64,000 nucleotides of DNA from Agromyces albus (lineage in GTDB: Bacteria; Actinomycetota; Actinomycetes; Actinomycetales; Microbacteriaceae). The DNA lies in assembly GCF_004134825.1 (NCBI RefSeq), contig NZ_SDPN01000012.1:36047-100046 (forward strand), written 5' to 3'. Positions 38,015 through 45,974 of this stretch are shown piece after piece. The translations under genes were made by a program, and so were the position numbers. The notes beneath the pieces were generated by a model. It did not search any database, had not been told where the DNA came from, and saw nothing but the letters and a program-made list of their open reading frames with translations. The stretch's first letter is position 1. Each line of letters starts with the position of its first letter.

Positions 38015-39757
38015 TTAAGCGTCGCTGTGGCGCACAGGCGACGCTGCGGCCGGCTTCACGGAGATCGCCCGGTCGATGAGCTCTCGCGGGGCGCCGGTGT
38101 GCGAGATGAGCACGACCGATCGGTCGGATCCTGCTGCGGTGAGGAGGTCGCGCAGCAGCGCGTCGGCGCGGTCGGGATCCACGCTCGCCGTCGGTTCGTC
38201 GAGCACGAGCACCGGGAAGTCGGCGAGCATCGCGCGAGCGAGGGCGATGCGCTGGGCCTGCCCTCCCGAGACGAGTGCACCACGTTCGCCGACGGGTGCA
38301 CCGAGTCCGCCGCGCTCGGCCACCCAGTCCGCGAGTCCCACTCGGGCGAGCATGGCGACCAGTTCCGCGTCGCTCGCGGTGTCTCTGGCGAAGAGGAGAT
38401 TCTGGCGAATGTCCTCATCGAAGAGCCATGGGCGCTGTTCGACGAGACCGACGATGCGCCGAACCTCCATCGGATCGAGGTCACAGACCTCGGCACCGTC
38501 CAGTCGGTACGATCCGTCGTACTCGAGGAACCGCACGAGCACGTGGGCGAGTGTCGTCTTGCCCGAGCCCGACGTTCCCTCGACGAGCACCCGCTCCCCG
38601 GGTTCGACGTCGAGGTCGAGGGGACCGAGATCAGACGGTGCCAGACTCATCTCATCGACGCGCGAGACGCCCGTGTGCGGATCGTCGGCTCCCGCCACGC
38701 GCGGCCACCGGGCGCGGACCCCACGTAAGTGCAGCGCCGGCGCCCCGGTTCCTCTGGGCGATTCGGCCGGGGCACTCGGCGGGATCGGCACGCCGTCGGG
38801 AACGATGTCGGGCACGGCATCGGCGACCCGTTCGGCGCTCGACTGCGCAGTGCGAAGGAACCCCACCGCGATCGGCAGGGCCGAAGAGACCTCGGCGATC
38901 GCGAGCGGCACGAGACACAGCACGGCGAACGTCGGCGCGTCGATCCGGCCGCCCGCGAGCTGCGGCTCTGCCGCCCACATGCTCGCCGCCGCAGCGAATC
39001 CGCCCACCGCACTCATCGCCGCCGTCGTGATGCCGACGGCCGACGCCCGTCTGCGGGTCGCCCGCTCGAGCCGTTTCCCCAGCCGTCGGATGCGTGCCCG
39101 CCCGGTCGCAGCGGCATCGAACGCGACGAGCACGTCGAGCGCCTGCACGTGCTCGACCACAGCCGCCTGCAATTCGCCTCGAAGGGGCGCGATGTGCGGG
39201 TCGGCGCGCACCGCGATGACCTGCTGCGCGACGATCGCGACGATGATGCCCGCGACGAGGCATCCTGCCGCCGCGAGGGCAGATGCCGGGGCGAGCCATG
39301 CGAGGCCCGCGACGGCGGCGACCATTACCACCGAGGCGCTCGCGACGGGCTGCACGATGCGGAGCGAGACGCTCTGGAGTTCATCGACATCGCCGACGAA
39401 GCGCGCGAGCAGGTCGCCGCGACGCGTGGCGGCGAGCCCGTCGGGCGCGATCGGCAGCAGCCGCTCGAACACGCCCGCGCGGATCGCCGCGAGCTGCTGG
39501 AACGCCGCGTCATGCCCGGCGAGGCGCTCCAGGTACCGGAACACCGCCCGGCTCAGCGCGAAGGCGCGCACGCCGACGACGCCGAGTGAGAGGTACAGCA
39601 CCGGCGGCTGTTCGGCAGCCCGCACGATGAGCCACGCGCTCGCGGCGAGCAGTGCGACGCTCGAGAGCCCCGCGGCGATGCCGAGCAGCACCGGCGGCAC
39701 GAGCCGGCGGAATGGCGGCACGGCTTGCCGCAGCACGGCCGTTGAACGATCAGACAC
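38015..39757 (-). CDS. cydC: Cytochrome bd assembly ABC transporter subunit CydC
   Basis: CydC forms the heterodimeric CydDC ABC exporter needed to assemble cytochrome bd oxidase (thiol and heme-linked transport). It has 580 aa: six membrane spans in the first about 310 residues, then the nucleotide-binding domain with GTSGSGKTT, VSGGQAQRIALARA and VLVLDEPTASVD. GTG 39757 overlaps the cydD stop by 8 bp. It is the last gene of cydABDC, and a hairpin covers its 3' end. Confidence 0.93.
   Translation of the reverse strand: MSDRSTAVLRQAVPPFRRLVPPVLLGIAAGLSSVALLAASAWLIVRAAEQPPVLYLSLGVVGVRAFALSRAVFRYLERLAGHDAAFQQLAAIRAGVFERLLPIAPDGLAATRRGDLLARFVGDVDELQSVSLRIVQPVASASVVMVAAVAGLAWLAPASALAAAGCLVAGIIVAIVAQQVIAVRADPHIAPLRGELQAAVVEHVQALDVLVAFDAAATGRARIRRLGKRLERATRRRASAVGITTAAMSAVGGFAAAASMWAAEPQLAGGRIDAPTFAVLCLVPLAIAEVSSALPIAVGFLRTAQSSAERVADAVPDIVPDGVPIPPSAPAESPRGTGAPALHLRGVRARWPRVAGADDPHTGVSRVDEMSLAPSDLGPLDLDVEPGERVLVEGTSGSGKTTLAHVLVRFLEYDGSYRLDGAEVCDLDPMEVRRIVGLVEQRPWLFDEDIRQNLLFARDTASDAELVAMLARVGLADWVAERGGLGAPVGERGALVSGGQAQRIALARAMLADFPVLVLDEPTASVDPDRADALLRDLLTAAGSDRSVVLISHTGAPRELIDRAISVKPAAASPVRHSDA
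38018..38045. terminator. Hairpin at the 3' end of cydC
   Basis: AGCGTCGC-c-TGTG pairs with CACA-GCGACGCT on the minus strand (one bulged base, loop CGC), ending 1 bp before the TAA codon. The hairpin lies inside the last coding codons. Confidence 0.5.
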
Positions 39758-41384
39758 GGGCCACCTCCGACAACGCCACGGTACGGTCCGCCGCCTCCGC
39801 GAGTCCCGGTCGGTGCGTCGTCACGAGCACGGCCCGCCCGTCGCGGGAGATCTCCCGGAGGCATCGGCCGAGCTCCTGCTCGCGATCGGCATCGAGCGCG
39901 GAGCTCGGTTCGTCGAGCAGGAGGACGCGAGCGTCGGCGGCGAGCAGGCGGTGCACGGCGCGTGCCGTCGCGACGCGTTGCGCCTGGCCGCCCGACAGCC
40001 CCGCGCCGCTCGGTCCGAGTGTGCGACGGCCCGGCAGGTCGACGCCGCCGAGGCGGAGGGCCCGTTCGAGCAGTTGCGGCGCGGCATCCGGATGCCCCAA
40101 CCGCACGTTCTCGGCGATGGTGCCCCCGAGCAGGTGTGGTGCCTGGCCGGCCCACGCGGTGTTCGAGCGCGTCGCTGCACCGACCGGCATGCAATCGATG
40201 GTCACTTCGCCCTCGAAATCGGCGAACCCGAGGATCGCCGAGAGGAGACTCGACTTGCCCGAGCCGCTGTCACCGGTCACGACGACGAACTCACCCGGCG
40301 CGACGTCGAGGTTCAGGCCCTCGAGCACGACGGCGCCGTCGCGGATCACCCGCAGGTCGCGGACCCGGAGGCCCGCGGCATCCGCGGCTCCCGCCGCATC
40401 AGCCGCCAGCACAGTCGAAGGCATGTCCGCTTCATCCGCCTGCTCGAGCGCGTCGAGCGCGTCGCGCGAGGCCTCGAGGCCGGCCGTCGAGGCATGGAAG
40501 GCGGCTCCGACGTTGCGGATCGGGAGGAAGACCTCGGGCGCGAGCACGAGCACGAAGAGACCAGGCGCGAGCGTGAAGTCCCCTGCCACGAGGCGGAGCC
40601 CGATCGACACCGCCACGAGCGCGACCGAGAGGCTGCCGGCGAGCTCGAGGGTGAAGCCGGAGAGGAACGTCACGCGCAGCACCTTCATCGTGCTCGACCG
40701 GTACGCGTCGGTGACGTCGCGAATGCGGCCGACCTGGCGTTCGGCCCGGCCGAACACCATGAGCGTCGACAGTCCGCCGACCACCTCGAGGAATCCCTTC
40801 GACAGCGATTCCAGCCGCCGCCACTGCCGCCGCTGCACCGCGCCCGTCGCCATGCCGATGAGCGCCATGAACACCGGGATGAGCGGCAGCACGATGACCA
40901 GGATGAGCCCCGAGAGCCAGTCGGCCACCCAGACGGAGACGACGAGCACGGGAGTCGCGACCACGGTGAGCACGAGTTGCGGCAGGTAGCGTCCGAAGTA
41001 CTCGTCGAGCGCGTCGAGCCCCGGGCCCAGCAGCGTCGCGGCGCCTGCCGTCGTGAGGCTCCGGATGCCGCCGGGCCGCCGTTCGAGCGCTGCGAGCAGG
41101 TCGTCGCGCAGTTCCGACTTCACCCGCATCGCCCCGGCGGAGCCGACCCACTCCCAGAGCCACCCCGCGATGGCGCGCACGGATGCCGCGGCGAGCAGCA
41201 CCACGAGCGCACCACCGCTGCCCGCGGGCGATTCGCCGCCGATGAATCCCGTGACGAGGGCGGTGAGCGCCCACGCGAATGCGATCGTGGCTGCGGCCTG
41301 CAGGAGGGCGAGCGCGGCACCCGACAGGAGGAAGCCGCGAGCGGCGCGGGAGCGCAGCACGAGTCGCGGGTCGAGGGGCTTCAC
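39750..41384 (-). CDS. cydD: Cytochrome bd assembly ABC transporter subunit CydD
   Basis: This is the partner of CydC, about 544 aa. The membrane domain is followed by the ATPase with GDSGSGKSS, LSGGQAQRVATARA and VLLLDEPSSALD. I chose GTG 41384 (KPLDPRLVLRSRAARG follows), 2 bp past the cydB stop; upstream in-frame sequence is cydB out of frame. An inverted pair of the window's recurring octamer (GGCATCCGGATGCC, near 40083-40096) falls inside the ATPase coding region. Confidence 0.93.
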   Translation of the reverse strand: MKPLDPRLVLRSRAARGFLLSGAALALLQAAATIAFAWALTALVTGFIGGESPAGSGGALVVLLAAASVRAIAGWLWEWVGSAGAMRVKSELRDDLLAALERRPGGIRSLTTAGAATLLGPGLDALDEYFGRYLPQLVLTVVATPVLVVSVWVADWLSGLILVIVLPLIPVFMALIGMATGAVQRRQWRRLESLSKGFLEVVGGLSTLMVFGRAERQVGRIRDVTDAYRSSTMKVLRVTFLSGFTLELAGSLSVALVAVSIGLRLVAGDFTLAPGLFVLVLAPEVFLPIRNVGAAFHASTAGLEASRDALDALEQADEADMPSTVLAADAAGAADAAGLRVRDLRVIRDGAVVLEGLNLDVAPGEFVVVTGDSGSGKSSLLSAILGFADFEGEVTIDCMPVGAATRSNTAWAGQAPHLLGGTIAENVRLGHPDAAPQLLERALRLGGVDLPGRRTLGPSGAGLSGGQAQRVATARAVHRLLAADARVLLLDEPSSALDADREQELGRCLREISRDGRAVLVTTHRPGLAEAADRTVALSEVARV

Positions 41385-41386
41385 GG

Positions 41387-42391
41387 TCAGTGCGCAGCAG
41401 CGTCGATCGAGGCCCGGCTGACCCGCTTGCGGAACACCCAGTAGGTCCAGCCCTGGTAGACGAGCACGAGGGGCAGGAAGATGAGCGCCGTCCAGCTCAT
41501 GACGGTGAGCGTGTACGTCGAGCTCGACGCGTTCGCGATCGTGAGGCTGTTCGCGGAGTCGTTCGATGCCGGCATGACCTCGGGGAACAGCGCGGAGAAC
41601 AGCGCGAGCACGACGGACGCGACGGTGATCGTGAGCAGGGTGAAGGCTGTGCGCTCCGCCGCGCGCGCGTTCGCGAGCCAGCCGCCGACGAGGGCGACCG
41701 CGGCGACGAGGGCGAAGACCCAGAACCACGCAGTGCCGAAGGCGAGCCCCGTCCAGAGGAGGAACGTCGCAGCGACGACGACGGTCACCGCGCCGGCTCG
41801 GGTGGCGAGGAGCCGCGCCCGCTGCCGCAGCTCCCCCTCCGTTTTCAGCGAGACGAACACCGCGCCGTGCGTGAGGAAGAGGAGCAGTGTCGTCACCCCG
41901 CCGAGGAGGGCATAGGGATTCAGCAGGTCGACGACGGAACCGGTGTAGTTGTGCCCGGCATCAAGGGGCACGCCCTGGACGATGTTCGCGAAGGCGACCC
42001 CCCACAGCAGCGCAGGTACCGCCGAGCCCACGGTGATCATGCCGTCGAACCGGCGCTTCCACGCTGCCTCCGGGCGCTGGTGACGGTACTCGAACGAGAC
42101 GCCGCGAGCGATGAGCGCGAGCAGGATGAGCAGCAATGGGAGGTAGAACCCCGAGAACAGCGTCGCGTACCACTCCGGGAACGCCGCGAACAGCGAGGCG
42201 CCCGCGACGATGACCCACGTCTCGTTGAGGTCCCACACCGGGCCGATCGTGTTGATGAGCACGCGTCGGTCGGTCTCGTCGCGACCGAGCAGCGGCAGCG
42301 ACATCCCGACGCCGAAGTCGAACCCGTCGAGCACGAAGTAGCCGACGAAGAGGAACGCGACGATCCAGAACCACAGCACAGGCAGATCCAT
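41387..42391 (-). CDS. cydB: Cytochrome bd ubiquinol/menaquinol oxidase subunit II
   Basis: CydB is the structural subunit of cytochrome bd terminal oxidase, a membrane complex that reduces oxygen with quinol. It has 334 aa with about eight spans; the N terminus MDLPVLWFWIVAFLFVGYFV and the GFDFGVGM segment are typical, as is the NETWVIVAGA loop. ATG 42391 lies 12 bp after the cydA stop. Confidence 0.95.
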   Translation of the reverse strand: MDLPVLWFWIVAFLFVGYFVLDGFDFGVGMSLPLLGRDETDRRVLINTIGPVWDLNETWVIVAGASLFAAFPEWYATLFSGFYLPLLLILLALIARGVSFEYRHQRPEAAWKRRFDGMITVGSAVPALLWGVAFANIVQGVPLDAGHNYTGSVVDLLNPYALLGGVTTLLLFLTHGAVFVSLKTEGELRQRARLLATRAGAVTVVVAATFLLWTGLAFGTAWFWVFALVAAVALVGGWLANARAAERTAFTLLTITVASVVLALFSALFPEVMPASNDSANSLTIANASSSTYTLTVMSWTALIFLPLVLVYQGWTYWVFRKRVSRASIDAAAH

Positions 42392-42403
42392 GTCCGACTC
42401 CTC

Positions 42404-43816
42404 CTAGTACACCGTCGTGGCCGGCTCGACGCGGCCGGTCTCGGGATCGGGTTCGCCCACCTCGGGCGGCCCGCTCCTGATCGCGCGGATGACGAGCCGC
42501 ACCTCGACGACCGCGAGCACACCGTAGATCAGGGTGAAAGCGACGAGCGAGATGAGCACCTCGAGCCCGCTCACGTTCGGCGAGACCGCCGACTCCGTCG
42601 GCATCAGGCTGAACACGATCCACGGCTGCCGCCCCATCTCGGTGAAGACCCAGCCGACGATCATCGCGGCGAGCGAGAGCGGGAAGCTCCAGATCGCGGC
42701 CTTCCAGACCAGCGGATGCCGCGGCATCCGCCCCCTGCGGGTGAGCCAGAGGCCGACCACAGCGATGAAGACGTGCAGCATTCCGAGCCCGATCATCCAC
42801 CGGAACGCCCAGTAGGTGACCCAGATGATCGGCGCGTAGTCGCCCGGTCCGTAGAGCTCGGTGTACTGCGCCTGGAGGTCGTTGATGCCCTCGACGCATC
42901 CGTCGAACGTGTGCGTCGAGAGGAACGAGAGCAAGTAGGGCACCCGGATCGAGAACAGCTCGGTGGAGCCGTCGGGCGTGCCGAGGGTGAAGAGCGAGAA
43001 CGAGGCATCCGCGCCGCACACCGTGTCGTACGTGGCTTCGGCGGCAGCCATCTTCATGGGCTGGGTCTCGACCATGGCGAGGCTCAACTGGTCGCCGAAC
43101 AGCGTCGTGAGCGCGCCCGCGACGACCATCGTCCACAAGCCGAACTTCAGTGCGGTGCGCATCGTGTCGAGGTGCTGGTTGCGGGCGAGGTGCCAGGCCG
43201 CGGCGCTGATGATGAGCCCCGCGGCGACCATGAAGCTCGCCGCGATCGTGTGCGGGAACGCGGCGACGGCGACCGGGTTCGTGAGCAGCGCCCAGATGTC
43301 GACGAGTTCAGCGCGCCCCTTCTCGGTATTCAGCTCGTAGCCGACGGGGTTCTGCATGAACGCGTTCGCCGCGATGATGAAGTACGCCGACATGATGCTG
43401 CCGATCGCGGTCGCCCAGATCGTCGCGAGATGGAGTCCGCGGGGCAGCTTGTCCCAGCCGAAGATCCAGAGGCCGATGAACGTCGCCTCGAAGAAGAACG
43501 CCAGCAGGCCCTCGAGCGCGAGCGGTGCGCCGAAGACGTCGCCGACGAAGCGCGAGTACTCCGACCAGTTCATGCCGAACTGGAACTCCTGCACGATGCC
43601 CGTGACGACGCCCATCGCGAAGTTGATGAGGAAGATCGAGCCGAAGAACCGCGTGATGCGGAGGTATTCAGCCTTGCCGGTGCGGTACCAGGCGGTCTGG
43701 AAGACGGCGGCGGTGCTCGCGAGGCCGATCGTGAGCGGGACGAAGAGGAAGTGGTAGATGGTGGTGAGGCCGAACTGCCATCTCGACAGCAGCAGGGGGT
43801 CGAGCAGTTCGTTCAC
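42404..43816 (-). CDS. cydA: Cytochrome bd ubiquinol/menaquinol oxidase subunit I
   Basis: CydA carries hemes b558, b595 and d. It has 470 aa, consistent with the short Q-loop form. The N-terminal heme-ligand His lies in SRWQFGLTTIYHFLFVPLT; the conserved GRQPW is present before the Q-loop-side region. GTG 43816 has AAGGGG upstream. It is divergent from blaI, and the 106-bp gap holds two inverted repeats that probably control both directions. An 18-bp palindrome of the recurring octamer lies within the gene. Confidence 0.96.
   Translation of the reverse strand: MNELLDPLLLSRWQFGLTTIYHFLFVPLTIGLASTAAVFQTAWYRTGKAEYLRITRFFGSIFLINFAMGVVTGIVQEFQFGMNWSEYSRFVGDVFGAPLALEGLLAFFFEATFIGLWIFGWDKLPRGLHLATIWATAIGSIMSAYFIIAANAFMQNPVGYELNTEKGRAELVDIWALLTNPVAVAAFPHTIAASFMVAAGLIISAAAWHLARNQHLDTMRTALKFGLWTMVVAGALTTLFGDQLSLAMVETQPMKMAAAEATYDTVCGADASFSLFTLGTPDGSTELFSIRVPYLLSFLSTHTFDGCVEGINDLQAQYTELYGPGDYAPIIWVTYWAFRWMIGLGMLHVFIAVVGLWLTRRGRMPRHPLVWKAAIWSFPLSLAAMIVGWVFTEMGRQPWIVFSLMPTESAVSPNVSGLEVLISLVAFTLIYGVLAVVEVRLVIRAIRSGPPEVGEPDPETGRVEPATTVY
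42714..42731. repeat. 18-bp palindrome of two CGGATGCC words inside cydA
   Basis: CGGATGCCGCGGCATCCG is perfectly self-complementary and falls in coding sequence (R-M-P-R-H-P). The same 18 bp recur at 45928-45945. Confidence 0.8.
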
Positions 43817-43853
43817 GGATGCCCCTTCTCACGATCGCCTCGCGGCCTCGCTG

Positions 43854-43870
43854 TTCTACAGCGTGTAGAA
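43854..43870. promoter_or_regulatory. BlaI-like operator 1 (cydA-blaI gap)
   Basis: TTCTACA-GCG-TGTAGAA is a perfect inverted repeat. The TACA/TGTA arms resemble known BlaI/MecI operators, which contain TACA...TGTA. It lies nearer cydA. Confidence 0.75.
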
Positions 43871-43875
43871 CATTC

Positions 43876-43892
43876 TTCTACAGAGCGTAGAA
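43876..43892. promoter_or_regulatory. BlaI-like operator 2 (cydA-blaI gap)
   Basis: TTCTAC-AGAGC-GTAGAA is centred 22 bp (about two helical turns) from operator 1. Its right arm covers the expected -35 position of the blaI promoter. Confidence 0.7.
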
Positions 43893-43910
43893 CATTTGGC
43901 GCGCCGACGG

Positions 43911-43916
43911 TAGTCT
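43911..43916 (+). promoter_or_regulatory. -10 box of blaI
   Basis: TAGTCT, 6 nt before the ATG at 43923; no ribosome site is visible, so the mRNA is probably leaderless. Confidence 0.45.
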
Positions 43917-43922
43917 GGTGGC

Positions 43923-44297
43923 ATGGCGAGTCTCGGTGAATTGGAGCGCTCCGTGATGGAGCTCTTGTGGAACAGCGACGCCGCCCTCACCGCCAACGAG
44001 CTGCGCGACCGTCTCGCCGAGCGCGGCGAGGGGCCGGCCCGGGCCGTCGCGACCACGACGGTGCTCACCGTGCTCTCACGACTCGAGCGAAAGGGCTTCG
44101 TCTCCCGCGCACGCGACGTGCGTCCCCACCGCTACCGTGCGCTGCTCAGCCGCGAAGAGCACACGGCCGAGCTCATGCACGAGGTGCTCGACCGCGCGAG
44201 CGACCGCGACGCAGCGCTCGCCCGCTTCGTCGGCTCGGTGAGCGACGGCGAGGCCGCCATCCTTCGGCGCCTGCTCGACGAGCACACCCACCGCTGA
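43923..44297 (+). CDS. BlaI/MecI/CopY-family transcriptional regulator
   Basis: This winged-helix repressor of 124 aa has an N-terminal DNA-binding part (GELERSVMELLWNSDAALTANELRDRL, ATTTVLTVLSRLERKGFVSR) and a C-terminal dimerisation helix region. In this family, repression is relieved by proteolysis of the repressor, driven by an M56 sensor protease. The next gene, 2 bp away, encodes such a protein. No beta-lactamase gene is nearby; the divergent target is cydABDC. Confidence 0.92.
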   Translation: MASLGELERSVMELLWNSDAALTANELRDRLAERGEGPARAVATTTVLTVLSRLERKGFVSRARDVRPHRYRALLSREEHTAELMHEVLDRASDRDAALARFVGSVSDGEAAILRRLLDEHTHR

Positions 44298-44299
44298 CC

Positions 44300-45226
44300 G
44301 TGCTCGTCGTCGCGGCATCGCTCGGCGCGCTGGCCTTCGCCCTCGCCTGGCCGATCCCCGTCGCCCTCTCCCGTGCCTCGTGGACCGCCCGCTCCCCTGC
44401 GGTCGCCGTCGCGCTGTGGCAGGCGATCGCCCTCGCGGGCGGCCTGTCGATGATCGGATGCCTCCTCGCCTTCGGAGCCGCGCCGGCGGGCTCCCTGCTC
44501 GACGCCGCCGTGCAACTCCTCCCGCGTCTCGTCACCGGGCCCATCCCGCCGGGTTTCGGCCTCGCACAGCTCGCCGCGCTCGCACTCGCGGTACTGCTCG
44601 CCGTGCACCTCGCGTTGAATCTCGTGTCGACCGCGGCGCGGGCCGAGCGCGAACGGCGCCGGCAGCACCAGCTGATCGACGTGCTGAGCGACCCGCTGCC
44701 CGGCCAGCCGCACACGCGGGTGCTGGCCCATTCCGTGCCGTTCGCGTACTGCGTGCCCGGCATCCGCACCGCCACCGTGCTCACCGCCGGGCTCGTCGAG
44801 GCGCTCGACGACGACGAGCTCGCCGCGGTCATCGCACATGAGCGAGCCCACCTCGACCAGTTCCACCACCTCGTGCTCCTGGCGTTCCGTGCCTGGCACA
44901 GCGCACTCCCCTGGTTCCCCATCGCGAATCGCGCTGAGCGTTCCGTGGCATGGCTCACCGAGATGCTCGCCGACGATCGCGCTCGGCGCGATGTGGGTGC
45001 CGATCCGCTCCGGCGAGCCATCGAACGCGTCGGCAGCCAAGGCGAGCTCGGCGCCTACGTCGACGCGGGCGGGGTGAGTCCCGATGCCGCGATGCTCGAC
45101 GCGCGGCTCGCCCGGCTCCGATCCCGTCGCGGCGAGCCGGCGTTCGGCCTGCGCGTGGCGGTGATCGCGGTATCCGCCGCCCTCATCGCTCTGCCCGTCG
45201 CCGCGATGCTCGGAATCCTCCTCTAG
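44300..45226 (+). CDS. M56-family membrane metallopeptidase (BlaR1-like, no sensor domain)
   Basis: This membrane zinc protease of about 308 aa has N-terminal spans, the active-site motif HERAH (H180, E181, H184) preceded by DDDELAAVIA, a downstream WLTEMLADDRA segment that may supply the third zinc ligand, and a C-terminal span. It lacks the extracellular penicillin-binding sensor of BlaR1. GTG 44300 is 2 bp after the blaI stop. It is a candidate for inactivating the adjacent repressor; its signal is unknown. Confidence 0.88.
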   Translation: MLVVAASLGALAFALAWPIPVALSRASWTARSPAVAVALWQAIALAGGLSMIGCLLAFGAAPAGSLLDAAVQLLPRLVTGPIPPGFGLAQLAALALAVLLAVHLALNLVSTAARAERERRRQHQLIDVLSDPLPGQPHTRVLAHSVPFAYCVPGIRTATVLTAGLVEALDDDELAAVIAHERAHLDQFHHLVLLAFRAWHSALPWFPIANRAERSVAWLTEMLADDRARRDVGADPLRRAIERVGSQGELGAYVDAGGVSPDAAMLDARLARLRSRRGEPAFGLRVAVIAVSAALIALPVAAMLGILL

Positions 45227-45252
45227 TCGGACGCGCGCGGTCACGCGCATCG

Positions 45253-45268
45253 ATACGCTCGAGCGTAT
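45253..45268. promoter_or_regulatory. 16-bp palindrome over the dedA -10 box and start codon
   Basis: ATACGCTCGAGCGTAT is perfectly self-complementary. It contains a TACGCT -10 box (45254-45259) and reaches the ATG (45267), so a bound protein would block initiation. Confidence 0.5.
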
Positions 45269-45974
45269 GAACGAGATCCTCGACTGGATCCTCGACACTG
45301 TGCAGAGCGTCGATCCGATCGCCCGTACCCTGCTCGCGGGCGTCGGCATCCTCCTCGAGACCTCGGTGCTCATCGGGCTCGTCGTGCCGGGCGACACCGT
45401 TGTGCTCGTCGCCTCGACGGCGGTGGCGGGCCCGGTCGAGTACTTCGCCCTCATCTTCACCGTCATCCTCGGCGCACTCGCGGGCGAGACCATCGGCTTC
45501 GGGCTCGGAAGGTGGTTCGGGCCCCACCTCCTGCACTCGCGGCTCGGCCGGCGGATCGGCGATCACAACTGGCACCGGGCCCAGCGCTACCTCGATCGGC
45601 GCGGCGGTCCCGCGGTCTTCATCTCGCGTTTCCTGCCCGTGCTGCACTCGCTCGTTCCGCTCACGGTCGGCATGAGCACGATGCGGTACCGGCGCTTCCT
45701 CGCATGGACCGTGCCCGCTTGCGTCGTCTGGTCATTCGCCTACGTCAGTGTCGGCTCGCTCGCCGCAGGCGGCTACCGCGAGCTCAGCCGTGAGCTGCAC
45801 TGGGCCGGCTACCTCTTCGTCGGGGTGATCGCGATCTTCCTCTTCGGCGTCTGGGGCGTGAAGAAGCTCCTCATGCGCTCGGAAGCCAAGCACATGGCAG
45901 AGGCGGCGGCACCAGCCGACGAGGGGCCGGATGCCGCGGCATCCGACCCCTCGAATCTCGACGCGAACCGTTAG
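45267..45974 (+). CDS. DedA-family membrane protein
   Basis: This DedA/SNARE-associated (VTT domain) membrane protein has 235 aa. Typical motifs are LLETSVLIGLVVPGDTV, GALAGETIGFGLGRWFG and FISRFLPVLHSLVPLTVGMS. DedA proteins take part in lipid carrier/phospholipid flipping across the inner membrane (undecaprenyl phosphate recycling in some members). The C-terminal about 30 residues are Ala/Asp-rich. The gene probably makes a leaderless mRNA. Its end overlaps the convergent importer gene by 4 bp. Confidence 0.92.
   Translation: MNEILDWILDTVQSVDPIARTLLAGVGILLETSVLIGLVVPGDTVVLVASTAVAGPVEYFALIFTVILGALAGETIGFGLGRWFGPHLLHSRLGRRIGDHNWHRAQRYLDRRGGPAVFISRFLPVLHSLVPLTVGMSTMRYRRFLAWTVPACVVWSFAYVSVGSLAAGGYRELSRELHWAGYLFVGVIAIFLFGVWGVKKLLMRSEAKHMAEAAAPADEGPDAAASDPSNLDANR
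45928..45945. terminator. 18-bp palindrome in the dedA 3' end, possible bidirectional terminator
   Basis: CGGATGCCGCGGCATCCG lies 27 bp before the dedA stop. The two convergent genes leave no gap, so termination signals must fall in coding sequence. The perfect palindrome leaves no natural loop, so this role is tentative. Confidence 0.4.

Noticed and set aside
42714..42731. Terminator inside cydA
   Set aside because: The palindrome is mid-gene with cydBDC downstream in the same direction; it is better read as a copy of the dispersed octamer.
43923..45226. Beta-lactam resistance module
   Set aside because: BlaI and an M56 protease are present, but there is no beta-lactamase or PBP gene and the protease lacks a penicillin-sensor domain.
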